Shown piece by piece: positions 17,062 to 26,200 of a stretch of 64,000 bases of DNA. Each line of letters begins with the position of its first letter. Position 1 is the stretch's first letter. Where the stretch lies: the NCBI RefSeq assembly GCF_004765805.1, contig NZ_ML219773.1:372001-436000 (forward strand). Direction: 5' to 3'. The position numbers and the translations under genes were made by a program. The DNA comes from Halorussus halobius. GTDB taxonomy: Archaea; Halobacteriota; Halobacteria; Halobacteriales; Haladaptataceae. A model generated the notes under the pieces. That model ran no database searches. It was not told where the DNA came from and saw only the letters and a program-made list of their open reading frames with translations.

Positions 17062-18117
17062 TCACCAGTCCGGGCCCTCCTCGTACTCGTCGTCGTGGAG
17101 GTAACACCGCGCCACCTGGTCCTCGCCCATCTCGTACATCCCCGGCTCGTCGCCCGAGCAGGCGTCGAACGCGTAGGGACACCGCGACCGGAACGCACAG
17201 CCGCTGGGCTTCTCCCGGGGGTCGGGAATCTCGCCCTCGACGTTCTGTCGGTCGGGCTTGGCGCGCTCGTCGGCCTGGCTCACCGTGGAGATGGCCGACA
17301 GCAGCGCCCGGCTGTAGGGGTGTTCGGGCGTCTCGAACACCGAGTCGACGTCGCCGACCTCGACCAGCCGGCCGAGGTACATCACGCCGATGCGGTCGGC
17401 CACGTTCCGGAGCAGCGAGAGGTCGTGGGTGATGAACAGGTAGGTGATGCCGTACTCGTCCTGGATGTTCTCGAGGATGTCGACGATGCGGGCCTGCACG
17501 CTCACGTCGAGCGCGCTGGTCGGCTCGTCGAGGACGACGAACTTGGGGTTGAGCGCGACCGCCCGCGCGATGCCCACCCGCTGTTTCTGGCCGCCCGAGA
17601 GCTGTCCCGGATGCCGGTAGAGGAACTCCCTCGGCAGGTCGACCATCTCCAGCAGTTCCTCGATGCGTTCGAGGCGCTCGTCGGCGTCGCCGTAGTCGTG
17701 AATCTTGAGCGGCGCTTCGATGATGCTCTTGACCCGGTGGCGGGGGTTCAGGCTCGACGTGGGGTCCTGGTGGACGATCTGCATGTTCCGGCGGAACTTC
17801 TTGAGTTCGTCGTCCGAGAGGTCCACGACGTCCTGCCCGTCGATTTCGACGGTGCCGGCGGTGGGTTCGGTCAGCCGGAGCATCGACCGGCCGGTCGTGG
17901 TCTTCCCGGACCCGGACTCGCCCACGAGGCCGAGCGTCTCGCCCTCGGCGATGTCGAAGCTCACGCCGTCGACCGCGCGGACCTCGCCGGCCCGCTGCTG
18001 GAGGATGCCCTCGTAGATGGGGAAGTGCTTCTTGAGACCCTCGACCCGGACCATCGGGTCGTCGCGGTCGCGGTCGGTCTGTGCGGCCGTTCCGTCGGAG
18101 TGGTCCGTCAGGCTCAT
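17062..18117 (-). CDS. dppF: dipeptide/oligopeptide ABC transporter ATP-binding protein (DppF/OppF type)
   Basis: This 351-aa ATPase has Walker A (GLVGESGSGKTT) at about residues 56-68, signature LSGGQKQR and Walker B VVLDEPTSALD. The C-terminal oligopeptide-transporter extension has cysteines in CAFRSRCPYAFDAC and RCYLH, resembling the [4Fe-4S]-type site known in some Dpp ATPases. It overlaps the partner ATPase by 4 nt. It powers the transporter with the other dpp genes here. Confidence 0.93.
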   Translation of the reverse strand: MSLTDHSDGTAAQTDRDRDDPMVRVEGLKKHFPIYEGILQQRAGEVRAVDGVSFDIAEGETLGLVGESGSGKTTTGRSMLRLTEPTAGTVEIDGQDVVDLSDDELKKFRRNMQIVHQDPTSSLNPRHRVKSIIEAPLKIHDYGDADERLERIEELLEMVDLPREFLYRHPGQLSGGQKQRVGIARAVALNPKFVVLDEPTSALDVSVQARIVDILENIQDEYGITYLFITHDLSLLRNVADRIGVMYLGRLVEVGDVDSVFETPEHPYSRALLSAISTVSQADERAKPDRQNVEGEIPDPREKPSGCAFRSRCPYAFDACSGDEPGMYEMGEDQVARCYLHDDEYEEGPDW

Positions 18118-19241
18118 GAGTGGGACCCCCCGTCAGCGACCGCGTCGGACTCGGAACTCGCGTCGGAGGCCTCCCACGGCGGGACCCCGATGTCGACGGG
18201 GTCGGCCGCGAGGTCGGCGTGGCGGTCGTGGGCCGGCCGGCCCTCGAACAGGTGGCAGGCCACGTTGTGGTCGTCGCCGGTCTCCCGCGGGTAGGGGTAC
18301 GCCTCCCGGCACTCGGGCTGGGCGTGGGGACACCGGTCGGCGAACCGACACGCCTCGGGCGCGTCGGTGTAGTCGGGCAGGTGGCCCGCGATGCCGTCGC
18401 CGATGCCGGTCGACAGCGACGGGATGCTGTCGAGCAGTCCGCGGGTGTACGGGTGTTGCGGGTCGGCGAACAGGTCGGCGGTCGGGGCCTGCTCGACGAT
18501 TTCGCCGGCGTACATCACGTTGATGCGGTCGCTGACCTCGCGGGCCACGCCGAGGTCGTGGGTGATGTAGAGGACGCTGGTGTTGCGCTCCTCGACGAGT
18601 TCGTCGAGCAGGTCGAGCACCTTCGCCTCGGTCGTCACGTCGAGGGCGGTCCCGGGCTCGTCGGCGATGAGCAGGTCGGGCTCCGACAGCAGCGCGATGG
18701 CGATGAGCACGCGCTGGCGCATCCCGCCCGACAGCTCGGCCGGGTAGCTCTCGAACACGCGCTCGGGCGCGGATATCTCGACGTCGCTCAGCATCTCGAC
18801 GGCGCGCTCGCGGTACTCGGCGTCCGACCCCCGGTCGAGCTTGTCCCGGACCCAGCTCGTCACCGACATCCGGGGCTGGCCCTGCCACTTGAGGACGTCG
18901 GTCATCTGCTCGCCGACCGTCAGGACCGGGTTGAGGCTGGTCATCGGGTCCTGCATTATCATGCTCATCTCGCGGCCCCGCCGGGCGTGGCGCTCGGCGT
19001 CCGAGAGGTCGAGCACGTTCTGGCCCTTGTAGATGATTTCGCCCTCGGGGATGGTGGCTTCGGGCACCAGTCCCATGACGGACTTGACGGTGACGCTCTT
19101 GCCACAGCCGGTCTCGCCGACCAGCGCGGCGGTCTCGCCCTCGTCGAGGGTGAAGTCGACGCCGTTGATGACCTCGGCGGTGCCGTCGTACGTGTCGAAG
19201 TGGACGTGGAGGTTTCGTACCTCTAGTATCGGGTCACTCAT
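18114..19241 (-). CDS. dppD: dipeptide/oligopeptide ABC transporter ATP-binding protein (DppD/OppD type)
   Basis: This 375-aa ATPase has Walker A ([10 protein letters not shown]), signature [12 protein letters not shown] and Walker [14 protein letters not shown]-terminal Cys motif ([14 protein letters not shown], then ACHLF) matches the DppD-type extension. The C-terminal 45 residues are an acidic, Ser-rich tail. It starts 1 nt after dppC and forms the ATPase pair with the gene at 17062. Confidence 0.93.
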   Translation of the reverse strand: MSDPILEVRNLHVHFDTYDGTAEVINGVDFTLDEGETAALVGETGCGKSVTVKSVMGLVPEATIPEGEIIYKGQNVLDLSDAERHARRGREMSMIMQDPMTSLNPVLTVGEQMTDVLKWQGQPRMSVTSWVRDKLDRGSDAEYRERAVEMLSDVEISAPERVFESYPAELSGGMRQRVLIAIALLSEPDLLIADEPGTALDVTTEAKVLDLLDELVEERNTSVLYITHDLGVAREVSDRINVMYAGEIVEQAPTADLFADPQHPYTRGLLDSIPSLSTGIGDGIAGHLPDYTDAPEACRFADRCPHAQPECREAYPYPRETGDDHNVACHLFEGRPAHDRHADLAADPVDIGVPPWEASDASSESDAVADGGSHS

Positions 19242-19242
19242 G

Positions 19243-20148
19243 TCAGTTCACATCTACGTCGAAGACGTCGCGCAGCCCGTCCCCGATGAAGTTGAACCCG
19301 AGCACGGCGAACGATATCGCCAGTCCCGGGAACACCGCGATCCACCAGTAGCTGGTGACGTAGTTGCGGCCCTGTGCGATCATCGCGCCCCACGTCGGGG
19401 TCGGCGGCTGCGCGCCGAGTCCGAGGAACGACAGGCCCGCGCCCACGAGGATGACGAACCCCATGTCGAGGGTGGCCTTCACGGTGATGGGGCTCACGAC
19501 GTTGGGGAGTATCTCCTTGAACGTGGTCCGGAGCCAACTCGCCCCGAGCGCGCGACTCGACTCGATGAACTCGTCTTCCTTGATGGACAGCACCTCGCCC
19601 TGGACGAGGCGCGCGTACCACGACCACCACGAGAACGCGATGGCGACCATCACGTTGACCAGCGACGCGCCGGTCGCGGCCACCACCGCCATCGCCAGCA
19701 GCGTGGGCGGGATGGCCAGAAAGATGTCGGTCACCCGCATGATGACCGTGTTGACCCACCCGCCCAGGTAGCCCGCGACCAGCCCGAGGGTCACGCCGAT
19801 GGAGATGGCTATCGACAGCACCACCACGCCCATCATCAGCGACAGCCGGGAGCCGAACAGGATTCGGCTGAGGATGTCCCGGCCGGTGGTGTCGGTTCCC
19901 ATCGGGTGGTCGATGCTCGGCGGCTGGCTCGCGCGGTCGAAGTTGACGCCCGCGCCGGCGTCCTCGGGGTAGGGCGCGATGAACGGCGCGAAGATGGCCG
20001 CGAACACCAGCACCAGCACCATCGACAGTCCGACGACCGACAGCCGGTTCTGTGCGAAGCTTCGAGCACCCCGCTTGAACTGCTTTATCCGCTCCTGGCG
20101 CGCGGTGTCGTTCGATTCGATCGTCGCTCCGCCGGTTTCGGTAGCCAT
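19243..20148 (-). CDS. dppC: dipeptide-type ABC transporter permease (DppC type)
   Basis: This 301-aa inner-membrane protein has about six hydrophobic segments after an N-terminal charged stretch. The BPD-type EAA loop is visible as SSRALGASWLRTTFKEILPNV near residue 200. A typical DppC periplasmic loop (HPMGTDTTGRDILSRILFGSR) follows the first membrane span. It starts directly after the DppB stop and pairs with it as the channel. Confidence 0.93.
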   Translation of the reverse strand: MATETGGATIESNDTARQERIKQFKRGARSFAQNRLSVVGLSMVLVLVFAAIFAPFIAPYPEDAGAGVNFDRASQPPSIDHPMGTDTTGRDILSRILFGSRLSLMMGVVVLSIAISIGVTLGLVAGYLGGWVNTVIMRVTDIFLAIPPTLLAMAVVAATGASLVNVMVAIAFSWWSWYARLVQGEVLSIKEDEFIESSRALGASWLRTTFKEILPNVVSPITVKATLDMGFVILVGAGLSFLGLGAQPPTPTWGAMIAQGRNYVTSYWWIAVFPGLAISFAVLGFNFIGDGLRDVFDVDVN

Positions 20149-21168
20149 CTAGTCTTCCTCCAGTCTGACTCGCGGGTCGAGGTAGCCGTACAGCAGGTCC
20201 ACGACGAAGTTGGCGGTCACGAACCCGACCCCGACCACGATGGTCACGCCGACGATGGCGTTGAAGTCCTGGTAGAGGATGGCGTTCACGCCGTAGCGGG
20301 CCATCCCCGGCCACGCGAACACGATCTCGACGAGGAACGCGTTGCCCAGCAGGAAGCCAAAGGAGAGCCCGATGACCGTCAGGGAACTCGTGAACGCGTT
20401 CCGGAGCATGTACTTGTACTCGATGAGGTTGTTCGGGAGCCCGTACGCCTGCGCGGCCAGCACGTAGTCCTTCCGGTTCTCGTCTATCATGTCCGAGCGG
20501 ATGAGCCGCATCACCTGTGCGAGCGTCGCCAGCCCGAGCGCGAACACGGGCAGTACCAGGTGCTTGGCGGCGTCGACGAACGTCCCGAACTGCCCCGCGA
20601 TGAGGCTGTCGACGAGGTAGAGGTGGGTCACGGTCGGCGGCGGCGCGATGCCGTCGCTCAACCGCCCCGACAGCGGCAGCAGGCCGAGCGTGACCACGAA
20701 GATTATCTGGAGCACGATGGCGACCCAGAACCGGGGCATCGACACGCCGAACAGCGCGGTGACCCGAGAGACGTGGTCCTGCCAGTGGTCCTTGTTCGTC
20801 CCGGCGACGACGCCGAACGGAATCGCGAGCAACACTGCGAAAAACAGCGTCAGCACGGTGAGTTCGAGCGTCGCGGGGAGGCGTGCGACGATGTCGTTGA
20901 ACACGTTGTTGTTCGTGCGCAGCGACATCCCCCAGTCGCCCTGGAGTACGCCGGTCAGCCAGTCGACGTACTGCATGGGCAGGGGCTGGTTCAGTCCCAT
21001 CTCCGCGCGCAGGGCGTCGACCTGCTGCTGGCTCGCCTCCGGGCCCAGCGCCAGCCGGACCGGGTCTCCCGGGACCACCCGGGAGATGAAGAAGATGAGC
21101 ACCGACAGCCCGAAGATGACGGGGACGGATTGGAGCGCGCGTCTGACGAGGTAGTCAGCGTATGACAT
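20149..21168 (-). CDS. dppB: dipeptide-type ABC transporter permease (DppB type)
   Basis: This 339-aa permease has about six membrane segments. The N-terminus is DppB-like (YLVRRALQSVPVIFGLSVL) and GDPVRLALGP follows. The EAA-type loop YGLPNNLIEYKYMLRNAF lies in the second half. It begins 51 nt after the SBP2 stop and ends immediately before dppC, placing it second in the operon. Confidence 0.93.
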   Translation of the reverse strand: MSYADYLVRRALQSVPVIFGLSVLIFFISRVVPGDPVRLALGPEASQQQVDALRAEMGLNQPLPMQYVDWLTGVLQGDWGMSLRTNNNVFNDIVARLPATLELTVLTLFFAVLLAIPFGVVAGTNKDHWQDHVSRVTALFGVSMPRFWVAIVLQIIFVVTLGLLPLSGRLSDGIAPPPTVTHLYLVDSLIAGQFGTFVDAAKHLVLPVFALGLATLAQVMRLIRSDMIDENRKDYVLAAQAYGLPNNLIEYKYMLRNAFTSSLTVIGLSFGFLLGNAFLVEIVFAWPGMARYGVNAILYQDFNAIVGVTIVVGVGFVTANFVVDLLYGYLDPRVRLEED

Positions 21169-21219
21169 TGTGAATGGTGGGAACCGTCGAAGTGAACGCG
21201 TCGGTGGGGTCGCCGGCTA

Positions 21220-22929
21220 TCAGGCCCGGCCGTCGCCGTCGCGGTACATCGAGTGGACGTCCCAGTCGAACGACATCACGCCGCCGTACGACCAGCCGCC
21301 GACGTTCTCGTTGATGCCGATGCGGTAGGGCGGGTTGGCGATGAACACGCTGGGCATCCCGTCGACGATGAGTTCCTGAGCGTCCTGGTACAGTCCGAGC
21401 CGGGTTTCGAGGTCGGTCGCGCTGCGGGCGTCCTCGAGGACCGACGTGAGCTCGTCGGTGGTGTACCACGACTGGGAGATGTACGACCCGAACGACGAGG
21501 GGTGGTACATCTGGTAGGTGAAGGTGTCGGGCGAGGGCATCTTCGCGGTGTGGAAGATGTTCGTCATGTGGGCGGTCGACTCCTCGCTGGTCGCCCGGTC
21601 GGTGATGCGCGCCCACTGCTGGGGGTTGATCTCGACCTCGATGCCGAGTTCGCTCAGCCCGGACTGGTTGAGCAGGCCGATCTGGCGCTGGAGTTCGGTG
21701 CCCGCGACCACGACGTGCTCGAGGCCGATTTCGTTGATCTCCTCGACGGTGTAGTCCGACTGGTCGAGGAACTCCTGGGCCCTGTCGAGGTCCTGAGACA
21801 TCGGCTCGAGGTCGTCGTTGTGGCCCGCCATCTCGGCCGGCACCGACCCGGCGGCGACTGCGCCGCCGCCCACGATGTCGTTGACCGCGCTCTCGTAGTC
21901 GAACGCGTGGGCGATGGCCTTCCGGACGTTGACGTCGTCGGTCGGCGCTTTCTGGGTGTTCATCGGGATGTGCAGCAGCTGGAGCTGGGGCACTTCCGGC
22001 ACCCGGACGTTCGGGAACGAGTCCATCTGCTCGTAGGCGTTGGTCCCCATGTACTGGTCGGTCATGTCGCCGTCGCCCTGCTGCATCGTCGAGACGATGG
22101 TGGACTGCTCGGTGATGACCGTCGACCGGAACGTGTCGAAGCTGTTGTCGTCCCAGCCCTTCCAGTAGTCCTCGTAGGCCGAGGCCTCGATGGAGTTGCC
22201 CTGCTCCCAGTTGTCGAGGACGTACGCGCCCGACCCGGCGGAGTTGTTCTGGAGGTAGGCGTTGCCGTAGTCGCCGTCCTGCTCGTTCTCCTGAACCACC
22301 GCGCTGTTGACGATGTAGAACTGGACGAACGTCGCCAGCGCCGGCCCGTACGGCTGGTTGAACTCGAACTGGACCGTGTACTCGTCTTCGGCCGTCACGC
22401 TCTCGGCGTCGAGGTAGTCGAGCCAGAACGACGAGTAGCCCGCCTCCATGGCGAGCATGCGCTCCATCGAGTAGACGACGTCCTCGGCGGTCAGCGACTC
22501 GCCGTCGGTGAACGTCACGTCCTCGCGGAGCGTGAACACCCACGTCTGGCCGCCGTCCTGGGTCTCCCAGCTCTGTGCGATGTGTTCGGTCGGCTGGAGC
22601 GATTCGGGGTCGACCGTGATGAACTCGTCGTAGAGGTTCTGTGCCGCCAACCCCTGCGTGTAGTCGACCTGTTCGGCCGGGTCGAGGGTCCCGAAGACCT
22701 GCCCGGCGATGAAGTGGAAGTCGTTCTCCTGGCCGTCGTCGCTCCCACCGCTGTCGTCGGTCGACTCGGTGGTGTCGCTCCCGCCCGAGGACTCGGTCTG
22801 GTCGCCGCCCGAGGACTCGGTCGTCTCCTGTTCGTCGCCCCCGCCCGAACAGCCAGCGAGTGCGACGCTCGCCGCGCCCGCGCCCATCAGTTCGAGGAAC
22901 TTCCGCCGGTCAGTGTCGCCAGTTGCCAT
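21220..22929 (-). CDS. ABC transporter substrate-binding lipoprotein, peptide/nickel type (SBP2)
   Basis: This 569-aa family 5 solute-binding protein has a Tat motif (DRRKFLELMG) and lipobox LAGC with Cys27. A Gly/Ser/Asp/Glu tether runs to about residue 70. It is the first gene of the long operon, directly upstream of dppB. It is a close paralogue of SBP1, so the locus is bracketed by two binding proteins. ATG 22929 fits a TATA box 25-31 nt upstream; the longer frame runs into AT-rich promoter DNA. Confidence 0.93.
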   Translation of the reverse strand: MATGDTDRRKFLELMGAGAASVALAGCSGGGDEQETTESSGGDQTESSGGSDTTESTDDSGGSDDGQENDFHFIAGQVFGTLDPAEQVDYTQGLAAQNLYDEFITVDPESLQPTEHIAQSWETQDGGQTWVFTLREDVTFTDGESLTAEDVVYSMERMLAMEAGYSSFWLDYLDAESVTAEDEYTVQFEFNQPYGPALATFVQFYIVNSAVVQENEQDGDYGNAYLQNNSAGSGAYVLDNWEQGNSIEASAYEDYWKGWDDNSFDTFRSTVITEQSTIVSTMQQGDGDMTDQYMGTNAYEQMDSFPNVRVPEVPQLQLLHIPMNTQKAPTDDVNVRKAIAHAFDYESAVNDIVGGGAVAAGSVPAEMAGHNDDLEPMSQDLDRAQEFLDQSDYTVEEINEIGLEHVVVAGTELQRQIGLLNQSGLSELGIEVEINPQQWARITDRATSEESTAHMTNIFHTAKMPSPDTFTYQMYHPSSFGSYISQSWYTTDELTSVLEDARSATDLETRLGLYQDAQELIVDGMPSVFIANPPYRIGINENVGGWSYGGVMSFDWDVHSMYRDGDGRA

Positions 22930-22953
22930 GACCCACATTGAAATCCATGAGGA

Positions 22954-22960
22954 CATAAAC
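22954..22960 (-). promoter_or_regulatory. TATA box of the SBP2-dpp catabolic operon
   Basis: GTTTATG (minus strand) lies 25-31 nt before the SBP2 ATG, in a markedly AT-rich stretch (about 22940-23050) that stands out from the surrounding GC-rich DNA. It implies a leaderless operon transcript. Further AT-rich hexamers upstream could hold regulator sites. Confidence 0.55.
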
Positions 22961-23074
22961 GTTTGGTTTGAAAAGATATTTTGTAGATTATACTCGGTAA
23001 ATAAACTACCTAGATTAAAAAATACAACTAGGTGTAGATAGATTCCTATGGTTGTACGTAAGTGTGTAGCGTGA

Positions 23075-23554
23075 TTATTGGAGAAATAGCGTTGGTTTTT
23101 CGTGTCTGAACGAGAACCTCCGGGATTCACGCAAGTTCGTGATGTTCGTGTATATCGTGTCCGACTCGCGAACGTCCTCGACGAATTCGAGGTCCACCGC
23201 CGGGTCGTAGTAGACCGGGTAACAGATGGCGCGTTCGAGCGCGGTCGCCTTCACGACCACGGCGAACATCGCCAGCGCCTCGACCGCCGCGGCGTGGACC
23301 TCGAACTCGTCGTACGCGTCGTCGCGCTCGCCGACCAGTTCGGCCAGCGCATCGAGCTCCGAGTCGGGGACCACGAGCCCGAATGCCGGCCCTCGGTCGC
23401 CGTCGGCCGGCATCGGTGCGACGTCGCCGGGGGAAAGCACGAGCGTCTCCCACCCCGACTCCTCGTACTCCCGCGTGAGCGCTTCGACCTCCTCGGTCAT
23501 CTCCTCCCACCGGACCAGCGCCTTGGTCGCCCGGTTGAACGACTCGTGATTCAT
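23075..23554 (-). CDS. haloarchaeal protein of unknown function
   Basis: This 159-aa acidic, soluble protein is not recognised. It has an N-terminal helical region with a coiled-coil look (RWEEMTEEVEALTREYEESGW), a central LSPGDVAPMP loop, an alanine-rich helix (VHAAAVEALAMFAVVVKATAL), and a basic/aromatic C-terminal strand. The composition is typical of native haloarchaeal genes. It stands alone, upstream of the operon promoter on the same strand. Confidence 0.75.
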   Translation of the reverse strand: MNHESFNRATKALVRWEEMTEEVEALTREYEESGWETLVLSPGDVAPMPADGDRGPAFGLVVPDSELDALAELVGERDDAYDEFEVHAAAVEALAMFAVVVKATALERAICYPVYYDPAVDLEFVEDVRESDTIYTNITNLRESRRFSFRHEKPTLFLQ

Positions 23555-23715
23555 CTTGGGGAGGGCGAGGGTTTCAGTGTGAAAAAGTCTTTCTCCTGGG
23601 CGAATTTTTAGGACGATTTCCCAATTTCAGTTCTCCTTTGGTAGGCTGTTTCAATCCGGACGAGCGTCCAGTTTCGGGCGACTACGCCGGACGTCGCCGG
23701 ACGACCCGTGCGAAC

Positions 23716-23722
23716 AATTAAC
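23716..23722 (+). promoter_or_regulatory. TATA-like box
   Basis: AATTAAC lies 25-31 nt before the ATG at 23747, supporting that start and a leaderless transcript. Confidence 0.45.
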
Positions 23723-23746
23723 TGCTCGGTCTCCGAACCGGGACCC

Positions 23747-24415
23747 ATGAAAGCCGGGGTACTCGGACTCGTCCGGGACGACTTCGAGGTGGTCGACTCC
23801 TTCTCGGAGACCGTCGAGGAAAACGACCGCGCGCTCGACCGCGTGCTCGACGTGCGACGGGTGTTCTCGTTGCCGACCGGTCACGTCGCGTTCGAGGGCC
23901 GCGCGGCCGTCGAACGCGTGGTCGACCGGACCACGACCGAACTCGACTACGGCGAGGTCCGTCTCGAAGAGACCCCCGAGACCGAGACGCGCGTGACCAG
24001 CGTGGCCGGCGTCCCTGGCGAGTTCGTCGTGGCAGGGAGCAACGCGGGCACCTTCGCGTTCGACCTCGTGACCAGCGACACCGGGGCCGACATCGAGCGG
24101 GCGACCCTCGACCTGGGGGCGTTCCTCGACGCCCAGTCCGACGCCGCACCGTGGCGCGCGGGTTTCTACGGCAACGACGGTAACTGCGAGAACGGCGTCC
24201 TCCACGGCACCGACCTGTTGGACGACGACGACCTCGGCGGGCTGCTCGACGACGCGTCGCTCAACCAGCTCGGGCTCGACTGCTCGTACGGCGACCACGC
24301 GCTCAAACTGACCGCCTCCGAGAGCGGCTACGTCGAACTGTACCGGCCCGGCGAGTTCGACACCGAAGCGTATCTCCAGTACCTCCTCGAAGCGGTCGTT
24401 CCGCACGCGGAGTGA
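23747..24415 (+). CDS. haloarchaeal protein of unknown function
   Basis: This 222-aa acidic soluble protein is not recognised. It begins MKAGVLGLVRDDFEVV and has an alternating strand/helix pattern. One pair of Cys lies at NDGNCENG and GLDCSYG in the C-terminal half. No signal peptide or membrane helix is seen. The short upstream extension of the frame (from 23708) was rejected because a TATA-like box falls inside it. Flanking genes are unrelated, so context gives no function. Confidence 0.75.
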   Translation: MKAGVLGLVRDDFEVVDSFSETVEENDRALDRVLDVRRVFSLPTGHVAFEGRAAVERVVDRTTTELDYGEVRLEETPETETRVTSVAGVPGEFVVAGSNAGTFAFDLVTSDTGADIERATLDLGAFLDAQSDAAPWRAGFYGNDGNCENGVLHGTDLLDDDDLGGLLDDASLNQLGLDCSYGDHALKLTASESGYVELYRPGEFDTEAYLQYLLEAVVPHAE

Positions 24416-24475
24416 CGCCGCCGGGACCCGGCCGGTCGGCGCTCGCGTCGGTCCCGCGGGCGTCACGAACGCGCG

Positions 24476-24904
24476 TCAGTCGTCGGCGGGCGCGCCGGTC
24501 GTCGGTCCCCGCGAGCCGCCGCTCGACGACGTCGCGGTGTGGTACGCCATCAGGAGCATCGCGACGATGAGACACAGCCCCCAGAGGAACGCGGTCATGT
24601 GCAGGACGCCGAGCCCGAGGCCTTCGGCGAGCCAGACGCTCAGCGGGAGCCCCCACTGGCCGACGACGTAGAGGCCGGTGACCGCCGACCGGAGGGTCCC
24701 CGAGAGCGCGAGCGCGTCCACGGTGAACCCCATCACGATGGCGAGGATGGAGAGGACGCCGAGGTGGGCGTGACCGCCGATCATCCACGCGGGGGCTCCC
24801 TGCCCCGACGCGATTAGGACGTTCTGGTACATCCCAACGAACATCATGGCCGTCAGACCGAGAAAGCCTGACGTTTTGAGTATGCGTGACACGGTGTCTT
24901 CCAC
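24476..24904 (-). CDS. small integral membrane protein
   Basis: This 142-aa protein has about four transmembrane segments (residues ~10-30, 42-65, 72-92, 98-122) and a Ser/Gly/Ala-rich tail. Histidines sit near membrane edges (GGHAHLGVLS and VLHMTAFLWG), a pattern sometimes seen in heme or quinone proteins, but no cofactor family can be named. The start is GTG at 24904; an AT-rich stretch just upstream includes TATATG and AAAATTA boxes. Confidence 0.7.
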   Translation of the reverse strand: MEDTVSRILKTSGFLGLTAMMFVGMYQNVLIASGQGAPAWMIGGHAHLGVLSILAIVMGFTVDALALSGTLRSAVTGLYVVGQWGLPLSVWLAEGLGLGVLHMTAFLWGLCLIVAMLLMAYHTATSSSGGSRGPTTGAPADD

Positions 24905-25036
24905 TGATTTTCGACATATAGTAATTTTGCCAACGATGCGTCACGTCCGGCTGCGGTTCGGCCTTCCTGTCCCCCCGGTCGGGTCCGGCCTCGACTCGGA
25001 AGCCTTATCCCTGCTGGACTCGTCGGTACGGTTGCA

Positions 25037-25231
25037 ATGGCGAAAGGCGAAGTTGATTTCTTCAACGACACGGGCGGCTACGGTTTCATCGACACTGAGG
25101 ACGAGGACGAGGACGTTTTCTTCCACATGGAGGACGTTGGCGGCCCGGACCTCGAAGAGGGACAGGAAGTCGAGTTCGACATCGAGCAGGCGGACAAGGG
25201 TCCGCGGGCGACTAACGTCACCCGACTCTAA
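25037..25231 (+). CDS. cspA: cold shock domain protein
   Basis: This 64-aa protein is a single cold shock (OB-fold) domain with the RNP1-like GGYGFIDT and RNP2-like DVFFHMED motifs that bind single-stranded RNA or DNA. Its length matches the standard Csp. It is acidic in the middle, as expected for a halophile. A CTTATC box 28-33 nt upstream suggests a near-leaderless transcript. It is monocistronic; a T-rich stretch lies about 30 nt after the stop. Confidence 0.95.
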   Translation: MAKGEVDFFNDTGGYGFIDTEDEDEDVFFHMEDVGGPDLEEGQEVEFDIEQADKGPRATNVTRL

Positions 25232-25529
25232 GTCGAGCTTCCAACTAACTAACCTACTCCGTTTATTTTTCGACCGGCCAGCAGCCGCCGCGTTCGGGTC
25301 TTCGAACGCCGCTCAGACGCGCATAGCCGGGTTCGATGTCCCCGGGGGAGTTGGAACATCCCTGGCGGGGTAGAGGGCGAGGCGCGCCCGCGGGCGCGCG
25401 AGCGCGGTGTGGTTCAAAAGCTGCGCGTACTGTCCCTGTGCCCGCGCTCACCACGCGAACTCGCGTCTCCGGGCGCATCCGCCCCGATTCCACAGGTCCT
25501 TAAGTCGGCGCGGACGAGGTGCCCGTGAG
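25232..25529. other. intergenic stretch after cspA
   Basis: No gene is seen. A T-rich run at about 25259-25270 (TTTATTTTT) could end the cspA transcript. Further on, AGGGCGAGGCGCGC (from about 25374) resembles the left end of repeat family 1 and is followed by a GC-rich palindromic stretch. Confidence 0.4.
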
Positions 25530-26150
25530 ATGCGAGTCGTCGTCCCGTACGCCACGCGCGAGCCCAAGACCCGACTCGCGGGCGTGCTGTCGCCCGACGA
25601 GCGGTCGGCGTTCGCCGCCGCGATGTTGGCCGACGTCCTCGACGCGGTGCGTGCGACCGGCCGCGACCCCGAGGTCCTGGCGACCGCGCCCGTGGACGCC
25701 GACGCGCCCGTCACCGTCGACGACCGCCCGCTGACCGACGCCGTGAACGCCGTGCTGGCGGACGCCGCGAGCGACACGGAGCCGGTCGCGGTCGTGATGG
25801 CCGACCTCGCGCTGGCGACGCCCGACGCGCTTTCCCGACTGTTCGAGACCGACGCCGACCTCGCGGTCGCGCCGGGGCGGGGCGGCGGGACGAACGCGCT
25901 GGTGGTTCGCCACCCCGACTTTCGGGTGGACTACCACGGCACCTCGTTTCTGGACCATCTGGAAATCGCGCGGTCGGTCGGTGCCGGGGTCGAGGTGGTG
26001 GACTCGCACCGATTGGCGACCGACGTCGACGAGCGCGCTGACTTGACCGAGGTGCTGGTTCACGCCGAGGGGGAGTCGTTCGAGTGGTTGCAGGCGGCGG
26101 GGTTCGCGCTGGCGGGCGACGAGAGTCGGGTGGGCGTGGTCCGGGAGTAA
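25530..26150 (+). CDS. cofC: 2-phospho-L-lactate guanylyltransferase
   Basis: This 206-aa nucleotidyltransferase-fold enzyme activates 2-phospholactate with GTP for coenzyme F420 assembly. Family features are the N-terminal PYATREPKTRLAGVLSPDER and VVMADLALATPDAL, followed by APGRGGGTNAL. It has a normal length for archaeal CofC. The ATG at 25530 begins the conserved MRVVVP strand. The F420 gene cofG lies on the same strand but 2 kb away, separated by two genes of unlike composition. Confidence 0.92.
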   Translation: MRVVVPYATREPKTRLAGVLSPDERSAFAAAMLADVLDAVRATGRDPEVLATAPVDADAPVTVDDRPLTDAVNAVLADAASDTEPVAVVMADLALATPDALSRLFETDADLAVAPGRGGGTNALVVRHPDFRVDYHGTSFLDHLEIARSVGAGVEVVDSHRLATDVDERADLTEVLVHAEGESFEWLQAAGFALAGDESRVGVVRE

Positions 26151-26158
26151 GGCTACGG

Positions 26159-26165
26159 TTTTTAT
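26159..26165 (+). promoter_or_regulatory. TATA box of the ATPase/TOPRIM pair
   Basis: TTTTTAT begins 9 nt after the cofC stop and 42 nt before the ATPase ATG. The inserted pair therefore has its own promoter and a short leader. Confidence 0.5.
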
Positions 26166-26200
26166 GTCATGACGGGCAAGTTGGAAGCGAGCGACCATCG

